NCBI RefSeq assembly: GCF_045055315.1
Contig: NZ_CP173677.1
Span: 930,001-994,000, forward strand
DNA from: Brachymonas wangyanguii
GTDB taxonomy: Bacteria > Pseudomonadota > Gammaproteobacteria > Burkholderiales > Burkholderiaceae_C
Reading direction: 5' to 3'
Length of the DNA: 64,000 nt
The position numbers were made by a program, and so were the translations under genes. The notes beneath the pieces are model-generated. The model was not told the DNA's origin and did not search any database. It saw only the letters and a program-made list of their open reading frames with translations. Below, piece by piece: positions 42,169-51,042 of the stretch (the stretch's first letter is position 1; every line of letters starts with the position of its first letter).

Positions 42169-43134
42169 ATGCCATTCATTACTGCACTGGTACTCGGGGG
42201 CTTCGTGGCCTATATGGCGGCCTGGTTCCTGGGCTACCTGGAAGGCAATATGGCCTTGCTGCTGTTCGTTGCCTCGGTCGTGACCGGCCTGTACTGGCTG
42301 GCCGAGAAGATCTGGTTCAAGCCGCATCGCCGCCAGGCCGCGCTGGCTTTCGAGCAGGCGCAGGACAAGCGCCAGGCCGAGCTGGTCGCGCAAGGTGTCA
42401 AGGCCGATGCCATCGATGTGCGCAGCACCAAGGCGCGCCTGATGGAGCAGCCCTGGTGGCTGGACTGGACGGCCGGCCTGTTCCCGGTGATCCTGCTGGT
42501 GTTCCTGCTGCGCTCGTTTGCCTTCGAGCCGTTCCGCATTCCGTCCGGTTCCATGATCCCGACGCTGATGATCGGTGACCTGATCCTGGTCAACAAGTAC
42601 GAATGGGGCATGCGCCTGCCGGTGCTCAACAGCAAGATCACTGCCGGTACGCCGGTGCAGCGCGGCGAGGTCATGGTGTTCCACTACCCGCCCAAGCCGA
42701 GCACCGACTACATCAAGCGCGTGGTGGGCCTGCCGGGCGATACCGTGGCCTATATCAACAAGCGCCTGACGATCAACGGCAAGGAGATCACGCAGACGCA
42801 GCAGGCTGATTTCCTCGACCAGAGCACGATGCGCTACCACCAGCTGTTCGACGAGCAGATCGGTACGCATCAGCACCAGATCCTGATCGATGACAGCCGT
42901 CCCTCCGGCATCCCGGTGCTGGCCGACTTCCCGCAGAGCGAGAACTGCAACTACAGCGTGGACGGCGTGACCTGCAAGGTGCCCGAAGGCCATTACTTCG
43001 TGCTGGGCGACAACCGCGACAACTCGCTTGATTCCCGCTTCTGGGGCTTTGTGCCGGATGACCATGTGGTCGGCAAGGCGGTGGCGGTGTGGATGAACTT
43101 TGGCGATTTCAATCGCATTGGCAAGATCCAGTAA
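42169..43134 (+). CDS. lepB: signal peptidase I
   Basis: A 321-residue inner-membrane protease. Two N-terminal helices are followed by a longer cytoplasmic loop and a third hydrophobic segment (LFPVILLVFLLRSFAFEPFRIPSGSM). The catalytic Ser is in PSGSMIPTLMIGD and the Lys in DYIKRVVGLPGD; box E is GDNRDNSLDSRFWG. It removes Sec and Tat signal peptides. Classic lepA-lepB-rnc-era order. Confidence 0.97.
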   Translation: MPFITALVLGGFVAYMAAWFLGYLEGNMALLLFVASVVTGLYWLAEKIWFKPHRRQAALAFEQAQDKRQAELVAQGVKADAIDVRSTKARLMEQPWWLDWTAGLFPVILLVFLLRSFAFEPFRIPSGSMIPTLMIGDLILVNKYEWGMRLPVLNSKITAGTPVQRGEVMVFHYPPKPSTDYIKRVVGLPGDTVAYINKRLTINGKEITQTQQADFLDQSTMRYHQLFDEQIGTHQHQILIDDSRPSGIPVLADFPQSENCNYSVDGVTCKVPEGHYFVLGDNRDNSLDSRFWGFVPDDHVVGKAVAVWMNFGDFNRIGKIQ

Positions 43135-43213
43135 GCATGGTGTTGCCCGATGACCTGCCCCTGCGCTCGGCGAACCGATGTCCGGCCGGGCGGGTTGTCT
43201 GCCTTTTCCCGAT

Positions 43214-43963
43214 ATGAGTCCTGCTGAATCCCTGACCCCCCTGCAACAGCTGGCACAACGGCTGCAGCACGATTTTGCCCAGCCGGCCTTGCTGCAGCGT
43301 GCCCTGACACACCGCAGCTTTTCTGCCGACCACAACGAGCGCCTGGAATTTCTGGGCGATTCGGTGCTTGGCCTGGCGATTTCCAGCCTGCTGTTCGAGC
43401 GCCTGAAGGCATCGCCCGAAGGCGACCTGTCACGCATCCGCGCCAACCTGGTCAAGCAGGACAGCCTGCACCAGCTGGCACTGCAACTGAAGCTGGCGAA
43501 CTGCCTGCGGCTGGGCGAGGGCGAGCTGCGCTCCGGTGGCCTGAAACGCCCGTCGATCCTGGCCGATGCCTTCGAAGCCATCATTGGCGCCATCTACCTG
43601 GACGCCGGTTATCTGGCGGCCGAAACCCTGGTGCATCGCCTGTTTGCCGATGTCGACCTGAGCCAGAACCAGTCCGTCACCGCCAAGGATGCCAAGACCT
43701 CCTTGCAGGAATGGCTGCAGGCGCGCAAGATGAAGGTCCCCACGTATGATGTGGCTGGTATCGAGGGCGAGGCGCATAGCCAGACCTTCCTGGTCGATTG
43801 CCAGATTCCGGCACTGCAGATCAGCCAGCGTGGCCAGGGCCGTTCCCGCCGCGCTGCCGAGCAGGATGCCGCCAGCCGCGTGCTGGTGCTGCTGCAACAA
43901 CAGCAGGCCGCCGCTGCGGCCAAGCCGCGCCGCCCCTTACTTTCTACCCGGAAACCGACATGA
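43214..43963 (+). CDS. rnc: ribonuclease III
   Basis: A 249-residue dsRNA endonuclease. The signature NERLEFLGDSVLGLAIS carries catalytic acidic residues, with a second acidic site in ADAFEAIIGAIYLD, then a C-terminal dsRBD (DAKTSLQEWLQARKMKVPTYDV...GQGRSRRAAEQDAA). It processes rRNA and other structured transcripts. Its TGA overlaps the era ATG (43960-43963). A Gln/Ala-rich tail (LQQQQAAAAAKPRR) extends past the dsRBD. Confidence 0.96.
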   Translation: MSPAESLTPLQQLAQRLQHDFAQPALLQRALTHRSFSADHNERLEFLGDSVLGLAISSLLFERLKASPEGDLSRIRANLVKQDSLHQLALQLKLANCLRLGEGELRSGGLKRPSILADAFEAIIGAIYLDAGYLAAETLVHRLFADVDLSQNQSVTAKDAKTSLQEWLQARKMKVPTYDVAGIEGEAHSQTFLVDCQIPALQISQRGQGRSRRAAEQDAASRVLVLLQQQQAAAAAKPRRPLLSTRKPT

Positions 43964-44997
43964 GTTCTTCTTCCCCGACCGATCCCAAGCCTGCCGCCGC
44001 TGCACTGGATGCCGATACCGAGGCCCAGCTGCAGCGCCTGCTGGGCAAGGAACCGCTGGCACCGGCACAGCCGGGCAGCCAGCCGGGTGCTTCCGACCCG
44101 GAGCAGCAGCGTTGCGGCATGGTGGCCATCGTCGGCAAGCCCAACGTTGGCAAGTCCACGCTGCTGAATGCGCTGGTCGGCCAGAAAATCAGCATCACCT
44201 CGCGCAAGGCGCAGACCACGCGCCACCGCATCACCGGCATCCGCACGCGCGGCGACGACCAGTTCGTGTTTGTCGATACCCCGGGTTTCCAGACGCGCCA
44301 CGGCAATGCGCTGAACAAGTCGCTGAACAAGGCCGTGACCGGCGCCGTCTCTGACGTGCAGGTGGTGCTGTTCGTGGTCGAGGCTGGCAGCTTCAGTCTG
44401 GCCGATGCCAAGGTGCTGTCGCTGTTGCCGACCGATGTACCGGTGCTGCTGGTGGCCAACAAGCTGGATACCGTGCACCGCCGCAGCGAAATCGCGCCCT
44501 GGCTGCGCGACATGCAGGAGCGCCATCCGTTTGCCGAATTCGTGCCGATGTCGGCCAAGAATTCCCGCGATATCGAGCGCCTGCTCGACATCGTGGCCAA
44601 ATATCTGCCGCAACAGCCCTGGTGGCATGACGAAGCCGAGCTGACCGACAAGAGCGAGCGCTTCCTGGCCAGCGAGATCGTGCGTGAAAAGCTGTTCCGC
44701 CTGACGGGTGACGAGCTGCCCTATACCTCGACCGTGGTGATCGACCAGTTCCAGGAGGAGCCGGGCAAGGCGGCTGCACGCATGGTGCGCATTGCCGCCA
44801 CCATCGTGGTGGAGCGCGATGGCCACAAGGCGATGGTGATTGGCGACAAGGGCGAGCGCATCAAGCGCATCGGCACCGAGGCGCGCCAGGAGCTGGAGCG
44901 CCTGATGGATGCCAAGGTGTTCCTGGAGCTGTGGGTCAAGGTGCGTTCCGGCTGGGCCGACGACGAAGCGCGCGTGCGCTCCTTCGGTTACGAGTAA
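43960..44997 (+). CDS. era: GTPase Era with an N-terminal extension
   Basis: A 345-residue Era GTPase. G1 is VGKPNVGKST near residue 65, G3 is VDTPGFQ, G4 is VANKLD, and the C-terminal KH domain contains IVVERDGHKAMVIGDKGERIKRIGTEARQEL. It acts in 16S rRNA maturation. About 55 Pro/Ala-rich residues precede the G domain, longer than in most Era proteins, where G1 lies near residue 15. The ATGA overlap with rnc supports this start, so the extension looks real. Confidence 0.95.
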   Translation: MSSSSPTDPKPAAAALDADTEAQLQRLLGKEPLAPAQPGSQPGASDPEQQRCGMVAIVGKPNVGKSTLLNALVGQKISITSRKAQTTRHRITGIRTRGDDQFVFVDTPGFQTRHGNALNKSLNKAVTGAVSDVQVVLFVVEAGSFSLADAKVLSLLPTDVPVLLVANKLDTVHRRSEIAPWLRDMQERHPFAEFVPMSAKNSRDIERLLDIVAKYLPQQPWWHDEAELTDKSERFLASEIVREKLFRLTGDELPYTSTVVIDQFQEEPGKAAARMVRIAATIVVERDGHKAMVIGDKGERIKRIGTEARQELERLMDAKVFLELWVKVRSGWADDEARVRSFGYE

Positions 44998-45024
44998 GCC
45001 CATGCGGCGGCCCCTGGAGGCAGC

Positions 45025-45783
45025 ATGAAACGCGTGGCGCATGAGCCGGCTTTCGTGCTGCATCACTATGACTGGAGCGAAAGCAGCCTGATCCTGGAGG
45101 TGTTCACGCGCCACCATGGCCGCACCGCGCTGATGGCGCGTGGCGCGAAAAAGCCCAGTTCGAATTTCCGGCCGGTGCTGCTGCCGCTGCAGCCCTTGCA
45201 CCTGAGCTTTGGCGGCGATGCCGATATCCGCATGCTGCGTTCGGCCGAATGGATCGGCGGCCATATCATGCCGACCGGGGAACGCCTGCTGTCGGGCTAT
45301 TATCTGAATGAATTGCTGCTGCGCATGCTGGCACGGGATGATCCGCATCCGGCGCTGTTCGATGTCTATGCGCGCGCACTGGCGCTGATGGCGTCCGACC
45401 ATGCCGGCGAATGGCTGGAAGCGGTGCTGCGCGCCTTCGAACTGACGCTGCTGCGCGAAGTCGGCCTGTTGCCGGCGCTCGATGTGCAGACACTGACGCA
45501 CCAGCCGCTGCAAGCCGACCGGCACTATGTGCTGCTGGCGCACAGCGGCCTGCGGCTGGCACAGCCGGAAGAACGGCGCCAGGCACTGGCCGCGTCGCAC
45601 TGGCTGGCGCTGGAGCAGGCGATGCAGGGTGAGCAGTCGCTGCAGGCGGTGATGCAGCTGTGCATGGCACAGCGTGACGTGGCGCAGGGCCTGAAACAGC
45701 AGCTGCGTGGCGTGCTGCATGCCCATTGTGGCGTGGAGATGTTGCGTACGCGCAAGATGATGATGGAGTTGCAGAAACTATGA
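45025..45783 (+). CDS. recO: DNA repair protein RecO
   Basis: A 252-residue RecO. The N-terminal OB fold starts EPAFVLHHYDWSESSLILEVFTRHHGRTALMARGAKKPSSNFRPVLLP. The helical C-terminal part includes FELTLLREVGLLPALD and ends in RGVLHAHCGVEMLRTRKMMMEL. The Cys cluster of zinc-type RecO is missing, as in other proteobacteria. It helps load RecA in RecF-pathway repair. Its stop overlaps the pdxJ ATG (45780-45783). Confidence 0.94.
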   Translation: MKRVAHEPAFVLHHYDWSESSLILEVFTRHHGRTALMARGAKKPSSNFRPVLLPLQPLHLSFGGDADIRMLRSAEWIGGHIMPTGERLLSGYYLNELLLRMLARDDPHPALFDVYARALALMASDHAGEWLEAVLRAFELTLLREVGLLPALDVQTLTHQPLQADRHYVLLAHSGLRLAQPEERRQALAASHWLALEQAMQGEQSLQAVMQLCMAQRDVAQGLKQQLRGVLHAHCGVEMLRTRKMMMELQKL

Positions 45784-46547
45784 ATCCAACCGGAACCACC
45801 CAGCTGTCGGTAAACGTGAACAAGGTGGCCTTGCTGCGCAATACGCGCCATCTGGGCATTCCCAGCGTCACGCGTGCGGCGGCCCTGTGCCTGCAGGCCG
45901 GCGCCGATGGCATCACCATCCACCCGCGTCCGGATGAGCGCCATATCCGCAGCAGCGATGTGCAGGAACTGGCCGATCTGATGCAGAACTGGCCGCAGCA
46001 GGAATTCAATATCGAGGGTAATCCGACCCAGAACCTGATGGATTTCATCCGCCAGACGCGTCCGCACCAGGCCACTTTCGTGCCTGATAGCGAAGACCAG
46101 TTCACCAGCGACCATGGCTGGGATCTGCAAGATGTCAGTGTGCGCGATCGCCTGCGTCCGCTGATCGAGGAGTGCCATGGGCTGGGCGTGCGTGTCAGCC
46201 TGTTCATGGATGCCGAGCCGGCGCTGATGCCGCTGGCACGTGAAGTCGGTGCGGACCGCATCGAGCTGTATACCGAGCCCTATGCCGCCGCCTGGGGTAC
46301 GGATCAGCAGCAGCAACAGCTGCAGCGTTTTGCCGCTGCCGCGCAGGCCGCACTCGACGCCGGCCTGGGCGTGAATGCCGGCCATGACCTGAACCGGGAC
46401 AACCTGATCGACTTTGCCCGTACCGTACCAGGCCTGCAGGAAGTCTCGATTGGCCACGCCCTGATCGCCGATGCGCTGGAGCTGGGCTACGCGTCAACGG
46501 TGGAAGCCTATCTGCAATGCCTGCGCGCCGCAGGCCGCCACGCATGA
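45780..46547 (+). CDS. pdxJ: pyridoxine 5'-phosphate synthase
   Basis: A 255-residue TIM-barrel enzyme making PNP from deoxyxylulose phosphate and aminoacetone phosphate. Motifs are LSVNVNKVALLRNTRH, AGADGITIHPRPDERHI, FNIEGNP, FVPDSEDQFTSDHGWD, LGVNAGHDLN and VSIGHALIADAL. It starts at an ATGA overlap with recO and ends with another ATGA overlap with the hydrolase. recO-pdxJ-acpS adjacency is conserved in many proteobacteria. Confidence 0.96.
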   Translation: MNPTGTTQLSVNVNKVALLRNTRHLGIPSVTRAAALCLQAGADGITIHPRPDERHIRSSDVQELADLMQNWPQQEFNIEGNPTQNLMDFIRQTRPHQATFVPDSEDQFTSDHGWDLQDVSVRDRLRPLIEECHGLGVRVSLFMDAEPALMPLAREVGADRIELYTEPYAAAWGTDQQQQQLQRFAAAAQAALDAGLGVNAGHDLNRDNLIDFARTVPGLQEVSIGHALIADALELGYASTVEAYLQCLRAAGRHA

Positions 46548-47344
46548 ATACCGACAACATCCTTCTGAACAACGGCGCCCGCATCCATGCCGAGGCGCTG
46601 CAACCAGCTGATGCCAGCCAGGCCGCCAGCCGACCGGTGCTGGTGTTCCTGCACGAGGGCCTGGGCAGCACGCGCATGTGGAAGGGCTTTCCGCAAGCCC
46701 TGTGCGATGCCGCCGGCTGCGACGGCCTGCTGTTTGACCGCCAGGGCCATGGCCAGTCCGATCCGCAACAGCAGCCGCGCACCATCCACTACCTGCATCG
46801 CTATGCACTGGAAGAACTGCCGCAGGTACTGGCGCAAGCGATTCCCGATCGTGACTACGTGACCATCGGCCATTCCGATGGCGGCAGCATCGGCCTGTTG
46901 CACGCGGCCGAACAGCCTGAACGCCTGCGTGGCCTGATCACGCTGGCCGCCCACATCTACGTGGAAGAGGTGACGCTGCAGGGTATCCGCGAGGCGCGTG
47001 TGGCCTGGGACGCCGGCAAGCTGTCGCGCGGCCTGGCGCGCTACCATGGCGCAGACCGCGTCGAAACGGTGTTCATGGCCTGGAACGCGACCTGGCAGCT
47101 GCCGGCGTTTGCCCACTGGAACTTGGCCTATGCCTTGCCCGCTGTTCAAGTGCCCACCTGCGTGATGCAGGGCGCTGGCGACCAGTACGCCACGGTGCAG
47201 CACATGCACGATATCGCCGCCGGCATTCCGGGCGCCACTGATCTATTGCTGCCCGATTGCGGCCATTCGCCGCATCTGGAGAATCCTGAGGTCACGCAAC
47301 AGGCGATGCTGCAGGTGCTGCAGGACTGGGGTGTACTCGCATGA
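46544..47344 (+). CDS. alpha/beta hydrolase
   Basis: A 266-residue alpha/beta-fold hydrolase inserted between pdxJ and acpS. The oxyanion segment is VFLHEGLGSTRMW, the nucleophile elbow GHSDGGS, the acid in QGAGDQYA, and the His in DCGHSPHLE. Aryl-ester or lactone hydrolases have this form; the substrate is unknown. Both junctions are ATGA overlaps (46544-46547 and 47341-47344), so it is firmly part of the operon, although many relatives have pdxJ directly followed by acpS. Confidence 0.88.
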   Translation: MNTDNILLNNGARIHAEALQPADASQAASRPVLVFLHEGLGSTRMWKGFPQALCDAAGCDGLLFDRQGHGQSDPQQQPRTIHYLHRYALEELPQVLAQAIPDRDYVTIGHSDGGSIGLLHAAEQPERLRGLITLAAHIYVEEVTLQGIREARVAWDAGKLSRGLARYHGADRVETVFMAWNATWQLPAFAHWNLAYALPAVQVPTCVMQGAGDQYATVQHMHDIAAGIPGATDLLLPDCGHSPHLENPEVTQQAMLQVLQDWGVLA

Positions 47345-47748
47345 TTTACGGCATCGGCACCGACCTGTGCGATATCCGCCGCATCCGTGCCACGCTGGAG
47401 CGGCGCGGCGAGCGCTTTGCCGAAACCGTACTCGGCCCGAGCGAGCTGCAGGTCTACCGCCAGCGCAGCGCGCGCTGGGCCGATCGTGGTGTCAGCTATC
47501 TGGCCACGCGCTTTTCCGCCAAGGAAGCCTTCAGCAAGGCGATTGGCATGGGCATGCGCATGCCCATGCACTGGCGCCGTTGCGAGATCCTGAATGCGCC
47601 CAGCGGCCAGCCGCAGATCGTGCTGCACGGTGACCTGGACCGCTGGTTCCGCGAACGCCGCCTGCACGCCCATGTCAGCGTCACCGACGAGGCCGAGCAG
47701 GCCTCCAGTTTTGTCATCGTCGAGTATCTGCCCGATTCCGACTCCTGA
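47341..47748 (+). CDS. acpS: holo-ACP synthase
   Basis: A 135-residue phosphopantetheinyl transferase converting apo-AcpP to the holo form. Motifs IYGIGTDLCDIRRIR and RFSAKEAFSKAIGMGM supply the Mg2+ and CoA-binding residues, and HVSVTDEAEQASSFVIVE closes the fold. It starts at an ATGA overlap with the hydrolase. Its target is encoded at 33648. Confidence 0.96.
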   Translation: MIYGIGTDLCDIRRIRATLERRGERFAETVLGPSELQVYRQRSARWADRGVSYLATRFSAKEAFSKAIGMGMRMPMHWRRCEILNAPSGQPQIVLHGDLDRWFRERRLHAHVSVTDEAEQASSFVIVEYLPDSDS

Positions 47749-47781
47749 TTTCTTATCTGTTTTTTTCCGAGACCGTCCGCC

Positions 47782-48870
47782 ATGCATCCCCTGATCATCG
47801 ATATTGCCGGCACCCACCTGGACGCTGCCGACCGTGAACGCCTGCAACACCCGCTGGTGGGTGGCCTGATCTACTTTGGCCGCAACTGGGAAAGCCGTGC
47901 GCAGATCAGCGCCCTGAGCGCCGAGATCAAGTCGATCCGGCCCGATATCCTGATCGCGGTCGATCACGAAGGCGGCCGCGTGCAGCGTTTCCGCACCGAT
48001 GGCTTCACCCGCCTGCCGCCCATGCGCGCGCTGGGCGAACTGTGGCGCCAGGGGCAGGGCGGCAAGCGCCGCCTCAATAAGCAGGCGCAGCATGCCAGCC
48101 AGGTGGCGACCGCCTGTGGCTACGTGCTGGCCTCCGAGCTGCGCGCCTGCGGCATCGATTTCAGCTTTACCCCGGTGCTCGATCTCGACTACGGCGAAAG
48201 CAGCGTGATCGGTGATCGCGCCTTTGATGCCGATCCGCACCTGGTGACGCAGCTATCGCAAAGCCTGATGCTCGGCCTGCTGCAGGCCGGCATGGGCAAC
48301 TGCGGCAAGCACTTCCCGGGTCACGGCTACGTCAAGGCCGATTCGCACGTGGCGATTCCGGTCGACAAGCGCAGCCTGAAGCGCATCCTGAAGGACGATG
48401 TGCGTCCCTATGGCTGGCTCAACAACACGCTGACCGCCGTCATGCCGGCCCACGTGATCTACCCCAAGGTCGATGCGCGTCCGGCCGGTTTCAGCGCTAC
48501 CTGGATCCAGGACATCCTGCGTGGCGAGCTGGATTTCCGGGGCGCCGTGATCAGCGATGACCTGAGCATGCAGGGCGCACGCCAGATGCAGGGCCGCACG
48601 CTCACGCATGGCGAAGCCGCCGTGGCCGCGATTCGCGCCGGCTGTGACCTGGTGCTGCTGTGCAATCAGAGCCTGGATGGCGGCGAAGCACTCGATGCCG
48701 CCATGGCGCACGTCAGCGAAGCCGTGGTCAAGCAGCAGCTGTTGCTGGACGAAGCCAGCGAGCTGCGCCGCCGCGCCCTGTTGCCGACCGGCCCGGCACC
48801 GGACTGGGACGAATTGATGTGCAGCAGCGCCTACATGCAGGCGCTGGACTTGCTGTCCGAGCTGTTCTGA
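47782..48870 (+). CDS. nagZ: beta-N-acetylhexosaminidase
   Basis: A 362-residue GH3 enzyme of peptidoglycan recycling that removes GlcNAc from anhydro-muropeptides in the cytoplasm. The substrate-binding GKHFPGHGYVKADSH carries the catalytic His on its flexible loop, the nucleophile Asp is in VISDDLSMQGA, and VDHEGGRVQRFR is conserved. No signal peptide. In species with inducible AmpC its product signals to AmpR; that is not evident here. Confidence 0.96.
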   Translation: MHPLIIDIAGTHLDAADRERLQHPLVGGLIYFGRNWESRAQISALSAEIKSIRPDILIAVDHEGGRVQRFRTDGFTRLPPMRALGELWRQGQGGKRRLNKQAQHASQVATACGYVLASELRACGIDFSFTPVLDLDYGESSVIGDRAFDADPHLVTQLSQSLMLGLLQAGMGNCGKHFPGHGYVKADSHVAIPVDKRSLKRILKDDVRPYGWLNNTLTAVMPAHVIYPKVDARPAGFSATWIQDILRGELDFRGAVISDDLSMQGARQMQGRTLTHGEAAVAAIRAGCDLVLLCNQSLDGGEALDAAMAHVSEAVVKQQLLLDEASELRRRALLPTGPAPDWDELMCSSAYMQALDLLSELF

Positions 48871-48952
48871 ACCCAAGCGGGCAGGGCACCAGACCTGCCT
48901 GATCCGAATTTTCCGGCCCGAAGCGTATCGGGCCCTGACTGAGAGAGTTTCC

Positions 48953-50236
48953 ATGCATCCCAAAGCCCTGCTGGACCATGCTGCCACCCTGGTAGGCCAG
49001 ATCCTGCGTTTTGACCATCCAGCCGACGCCATCGTGTCGCGCTATTTCCGCGAGCATCGTGAACTCGGTTCTCGCGAGCGCGCCACGCTGACCGAAACCG
49101 TCTACCAGGTGCTGCGCCGCAAGCCGTATTTCGAGCTGCTGGCCCGCAGCGGCAGTGGTGCGCGCGAGCGTCGCCTAGCGATCCTGGGGCTGGCTGCACC
49201 GGCCGATTTCGTCCAGGGCGCGATCCAGCCGCAGGAAAAGGAATGGCTGGCGGCCTGCCAGCAGATTACGGATGAGCAGCTGCTGCCGATCCACCGCCAC
49301 AACCTGCCCAACTGGCTGGCCGATGCGCTGCAGCAGCAGCTGGGTGCCGAGCGCTTCCAGCAGCTGGCCGACAGCCTGCTGCAGGGCGCACCGCTGGATC
49401 TGCGTGTCAACGCCCTCAAGGCCAAGCGGCCCGATGTGCTCAAGGCGCTGGCGCAGGAGCAGCTGCAGGCCGAAGCCACGCGTTTCTCGCCCTGGGGCAT
49501 ACGCCTGCGCGAACGCCCGGCGCTGACACGACTGGAGTTGTTCAAGGAGGGCGCTTTCGAGGTGCAGGATGAGGGCTCGCAGTTGCTGGCACTGCTGCTG
49601 GATGCACGCCGTGGCGAGATGGTGGTGGACTTCTGTGCCGGTGCCGGCGGCAAGACACTGGCACTGGGTGCAGAAATGCGCAACACTGGCCGCCTGTACG
49701 CATTTGACGTGTCGGCACACCGGCTGGAAAAGCTCAAGCCGCGTCTGGCACGCAGCGGCCTGAGCAACGTGCATCCGGCCGCCATCGCGCACGAACGCGA
49801 CGAGCGCATCAAGCGCCTCAGCGGCAAGATCGATCGCGTGCTGGTTGATGCCCCATGCTCCGGCCTGGGCACGCTGCGCCGCAGCCCGGACCTGAAATGG
49901 CGCCAGTCCGAGCAGACGGTGCAGGAACTGGTCGCGAAACAGACTGCCATCCTGGCCAGCGCCGCGCGCCTGGTCAAGTCCGGCGGCCGTCTGGTCTATG
50001 CCACCTGCAGCGTGCTGCCACAGGAGAACGACCAGATCGCCGAAGCCTTCAGTCAGGCCAATCCTGGGTTCAAGCCGCTGAATGTGGTGGAGCTGCTGGC
50101 GCAGCGCAAGGTCGAGCAGGCCGAGCTGCTGGGCAGTCCGGAGCAGGGCGAGACCGAAGCTGGGCGCTATCTGCGCCTGTGGCCGGACCTGCACGACATG
50201 GACGGCTTCTTTGCTGCTGTCTGGCAGAAGGCCTGA
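48953..50236 (+). CDS. RsmB/NOP-family RNA methyltransferase
   Basis: A 427-residue SAM-dependent rRNA m5C methyltransferase. An N-terminal NusB-like helical part (ALLDHAATLVGQILRFDHPADAIVSRYFREHRELGSRERA) is followed by the catalytic domain: motif I VVDFCAGAGGKTLALG, motif IV VLVDAPCSGLGTLRRSPDLKW with catalytic Cys, and motif VI VYATCSVLPQEN with the second Cys. It resembles RsmB but lies away from fmt, so it may be a paralogue; I leave the symbol open. Confidence 0.88.
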   Translation: MHPKALLDHAATLVGQILRFDHPADAIVSRYFREHRELGSRERATLTETVYQVLRRKPYFELLARSGSGARERRLAILGLAAPADFVQGAIQPQEKEWLAACQQITDEQLLPIHRHNLPNWLADALQQQLGAERFQQLADSLLQGAPLDLRVNALKAKRPDVLKALAQEQLQAEATRFSPWGIRLRERPALTRLELFKEGAFEVQDEGSQLLALLLDARRGEMVVDFCAGAGGKTLALGAEMRNTGRLYAFDVSAHRLEKLKPRLARSGLSNVHPAAIAHERDERIKRLSGKIDRVLVDAPCSGLGTLRRSPDLKWRQSEQTVQELVAKQTAILASAARLVKSGGRLVYATCSVLPQENDQIAEAFSQANPGFKPLNVVELLAQRKVEQAELLGSPEQGETEAGRYLRLWPDLHDMDGFFAAVWQKA

Positions 50237-50255
50237 GTCTGCAACAGCAGCTCTC

Positions 50256-50280
50256 ACGGCACCTGCGGGTGCCGTTTTTT
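50256..50280 (+). terminator. terminator of the methyltransferase gene
   Basis: ACGGCACC and GGGTGCCG pair across a 3-base loop and are followed by six T, 20 bp after the stop at 50236. Confidence 0.93.
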
Positions 50281-50304
50281 GGCCCCAGGGCTGGCGTACA
50301 GACG

Positions 50305-50329
50305 CAAAAAAGCCCGCTGGAGCGGGCTT
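50305..50329 (-). terminator. terminator of the rpmB-rpmG operon
   Basis: On the minus strand, AGCCCGCT and AGCGGGCT form a tight stem followed by TTTTTT, 25 bp after the rpmG stop. It stands back-to-back with the plus-strand terminator at 50256-50280. Confidence 0.92.
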
Positions 50330-50353
50330 CTTGGGTACAGGGAAAAAGCCGGA

Positions 50354-50524
50354 TTAACGCAGCTTGATTTCCTTGTATTCGACGTGCTTGCGAGCCTTCG
50401 GATCAAATTTCATGATCGTCATTTTCTCGGGCATGGTCTTCTTGTTCTTGGTCGTGGTGTAGAAGTGGCCGGTACCCGCAGTGGATTCCAGCTTGATCTT
50501 TTCGCGTCCGCCTTTGCTTGCCAT
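50354..50524 (-). CDS. rpmG: 50S ribosomal protein L33
   Basis: Fifty-six residues starting MASKGGREKIKLESTAGTGH and ending HVEYKEIKLR, diagnostic of bL33. The form without zinc Cys (FYTTTKNKKTMPEKMTIMKFDP) is that of other Burkholderiales. It follows rpmB by 29 bp on the minus strand, the usual order. Confidence 0.97.
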   Translation of the reverse strand: MASKGGREKIKLESTAGTGHFYTTTKNKKTMPEKMTIMKFDPKARKHVEYKEIKLR

Positions 50525-50553
50525 GATGATGTCCTTTCAGTCAGTGTTGTGGA

Positions 50554-50787
50554 TCAGGCCTGGCCACGGGCACGCATGTCGGCGAGCACGGAGTCGATGC
50601 CATTCTTGTCGATCAGGCGCAGGGCGGCGTTGGTCACGCGCAGGCGCACCCAGCGGTTTTCGCTCTCTACCCAGAAACGGCGAGACTGCAGGTTGGGCAG
50701 GAAACGACGCTTGGTCTTGTTGTTGGCGTGGGAAACATGGTTGCCCACTTGCGGGCCCTTGCCCGTGACTTCACATTTGCGTGCCAT
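50554..50787 (-). CDS. rpmB: 50S ribosomal protein L28
   Basis: Seventy-seven residues beginning MARKCEVTGKGPQVGNHVSHANNKTKRRF, diagnostic of bL28. The frame is open upstream, but the ATG at 50787 has the universal L28 start and AGGAG ahead. It is first in the rpmB-rpmG operon. Confidence 0.98.
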   Translation of the reverse strand: MARKCEVTGKGPQVGNHVSHANNKTKRRFLPNLQSRRFWVESENRWVRLRVTNAALRLIDKNGIDSVLADMRARGQA

Positions 50788-50950
50788 TGAAGCACTCCTT
50801 TGACTGTGGTTGTTGCAATAACAGGGCCGACAACGCTGGCCGATCCTGCACCTCGCCTGCGGCATGCAAAGGCCTAGAAAACCCCTGTATGCCTGCTTGC
50901 AGGCGGTTTATTTGAGAAACTAGCCAATCGGCTGTTTCGCAAAACCTCGG

Positions 50951-50979
50951 ATTATAGAACAAAAACTGTTTTTCGTGAA
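50951..50979 (-). promoter_or_regulatory. sigma-70 promoter of rpmB-rpmG
   Basis: On the minus strand TTCACG (50974-50979), a 17-bp spacer and a perfect TATAAT (50951-50956) lie about 165 bp ahead of rpmB. The long leader is available for regulation, but no known ribosomal-protein binding structure is recognised. Confidence 0.75.
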
Positions 50980-51042
50980 GGACTTGCACCATGCAACAGG
51001 GCAGCCGAAGCTGCCCTGCGCGGTTCTTGCCACAGATCCGGA

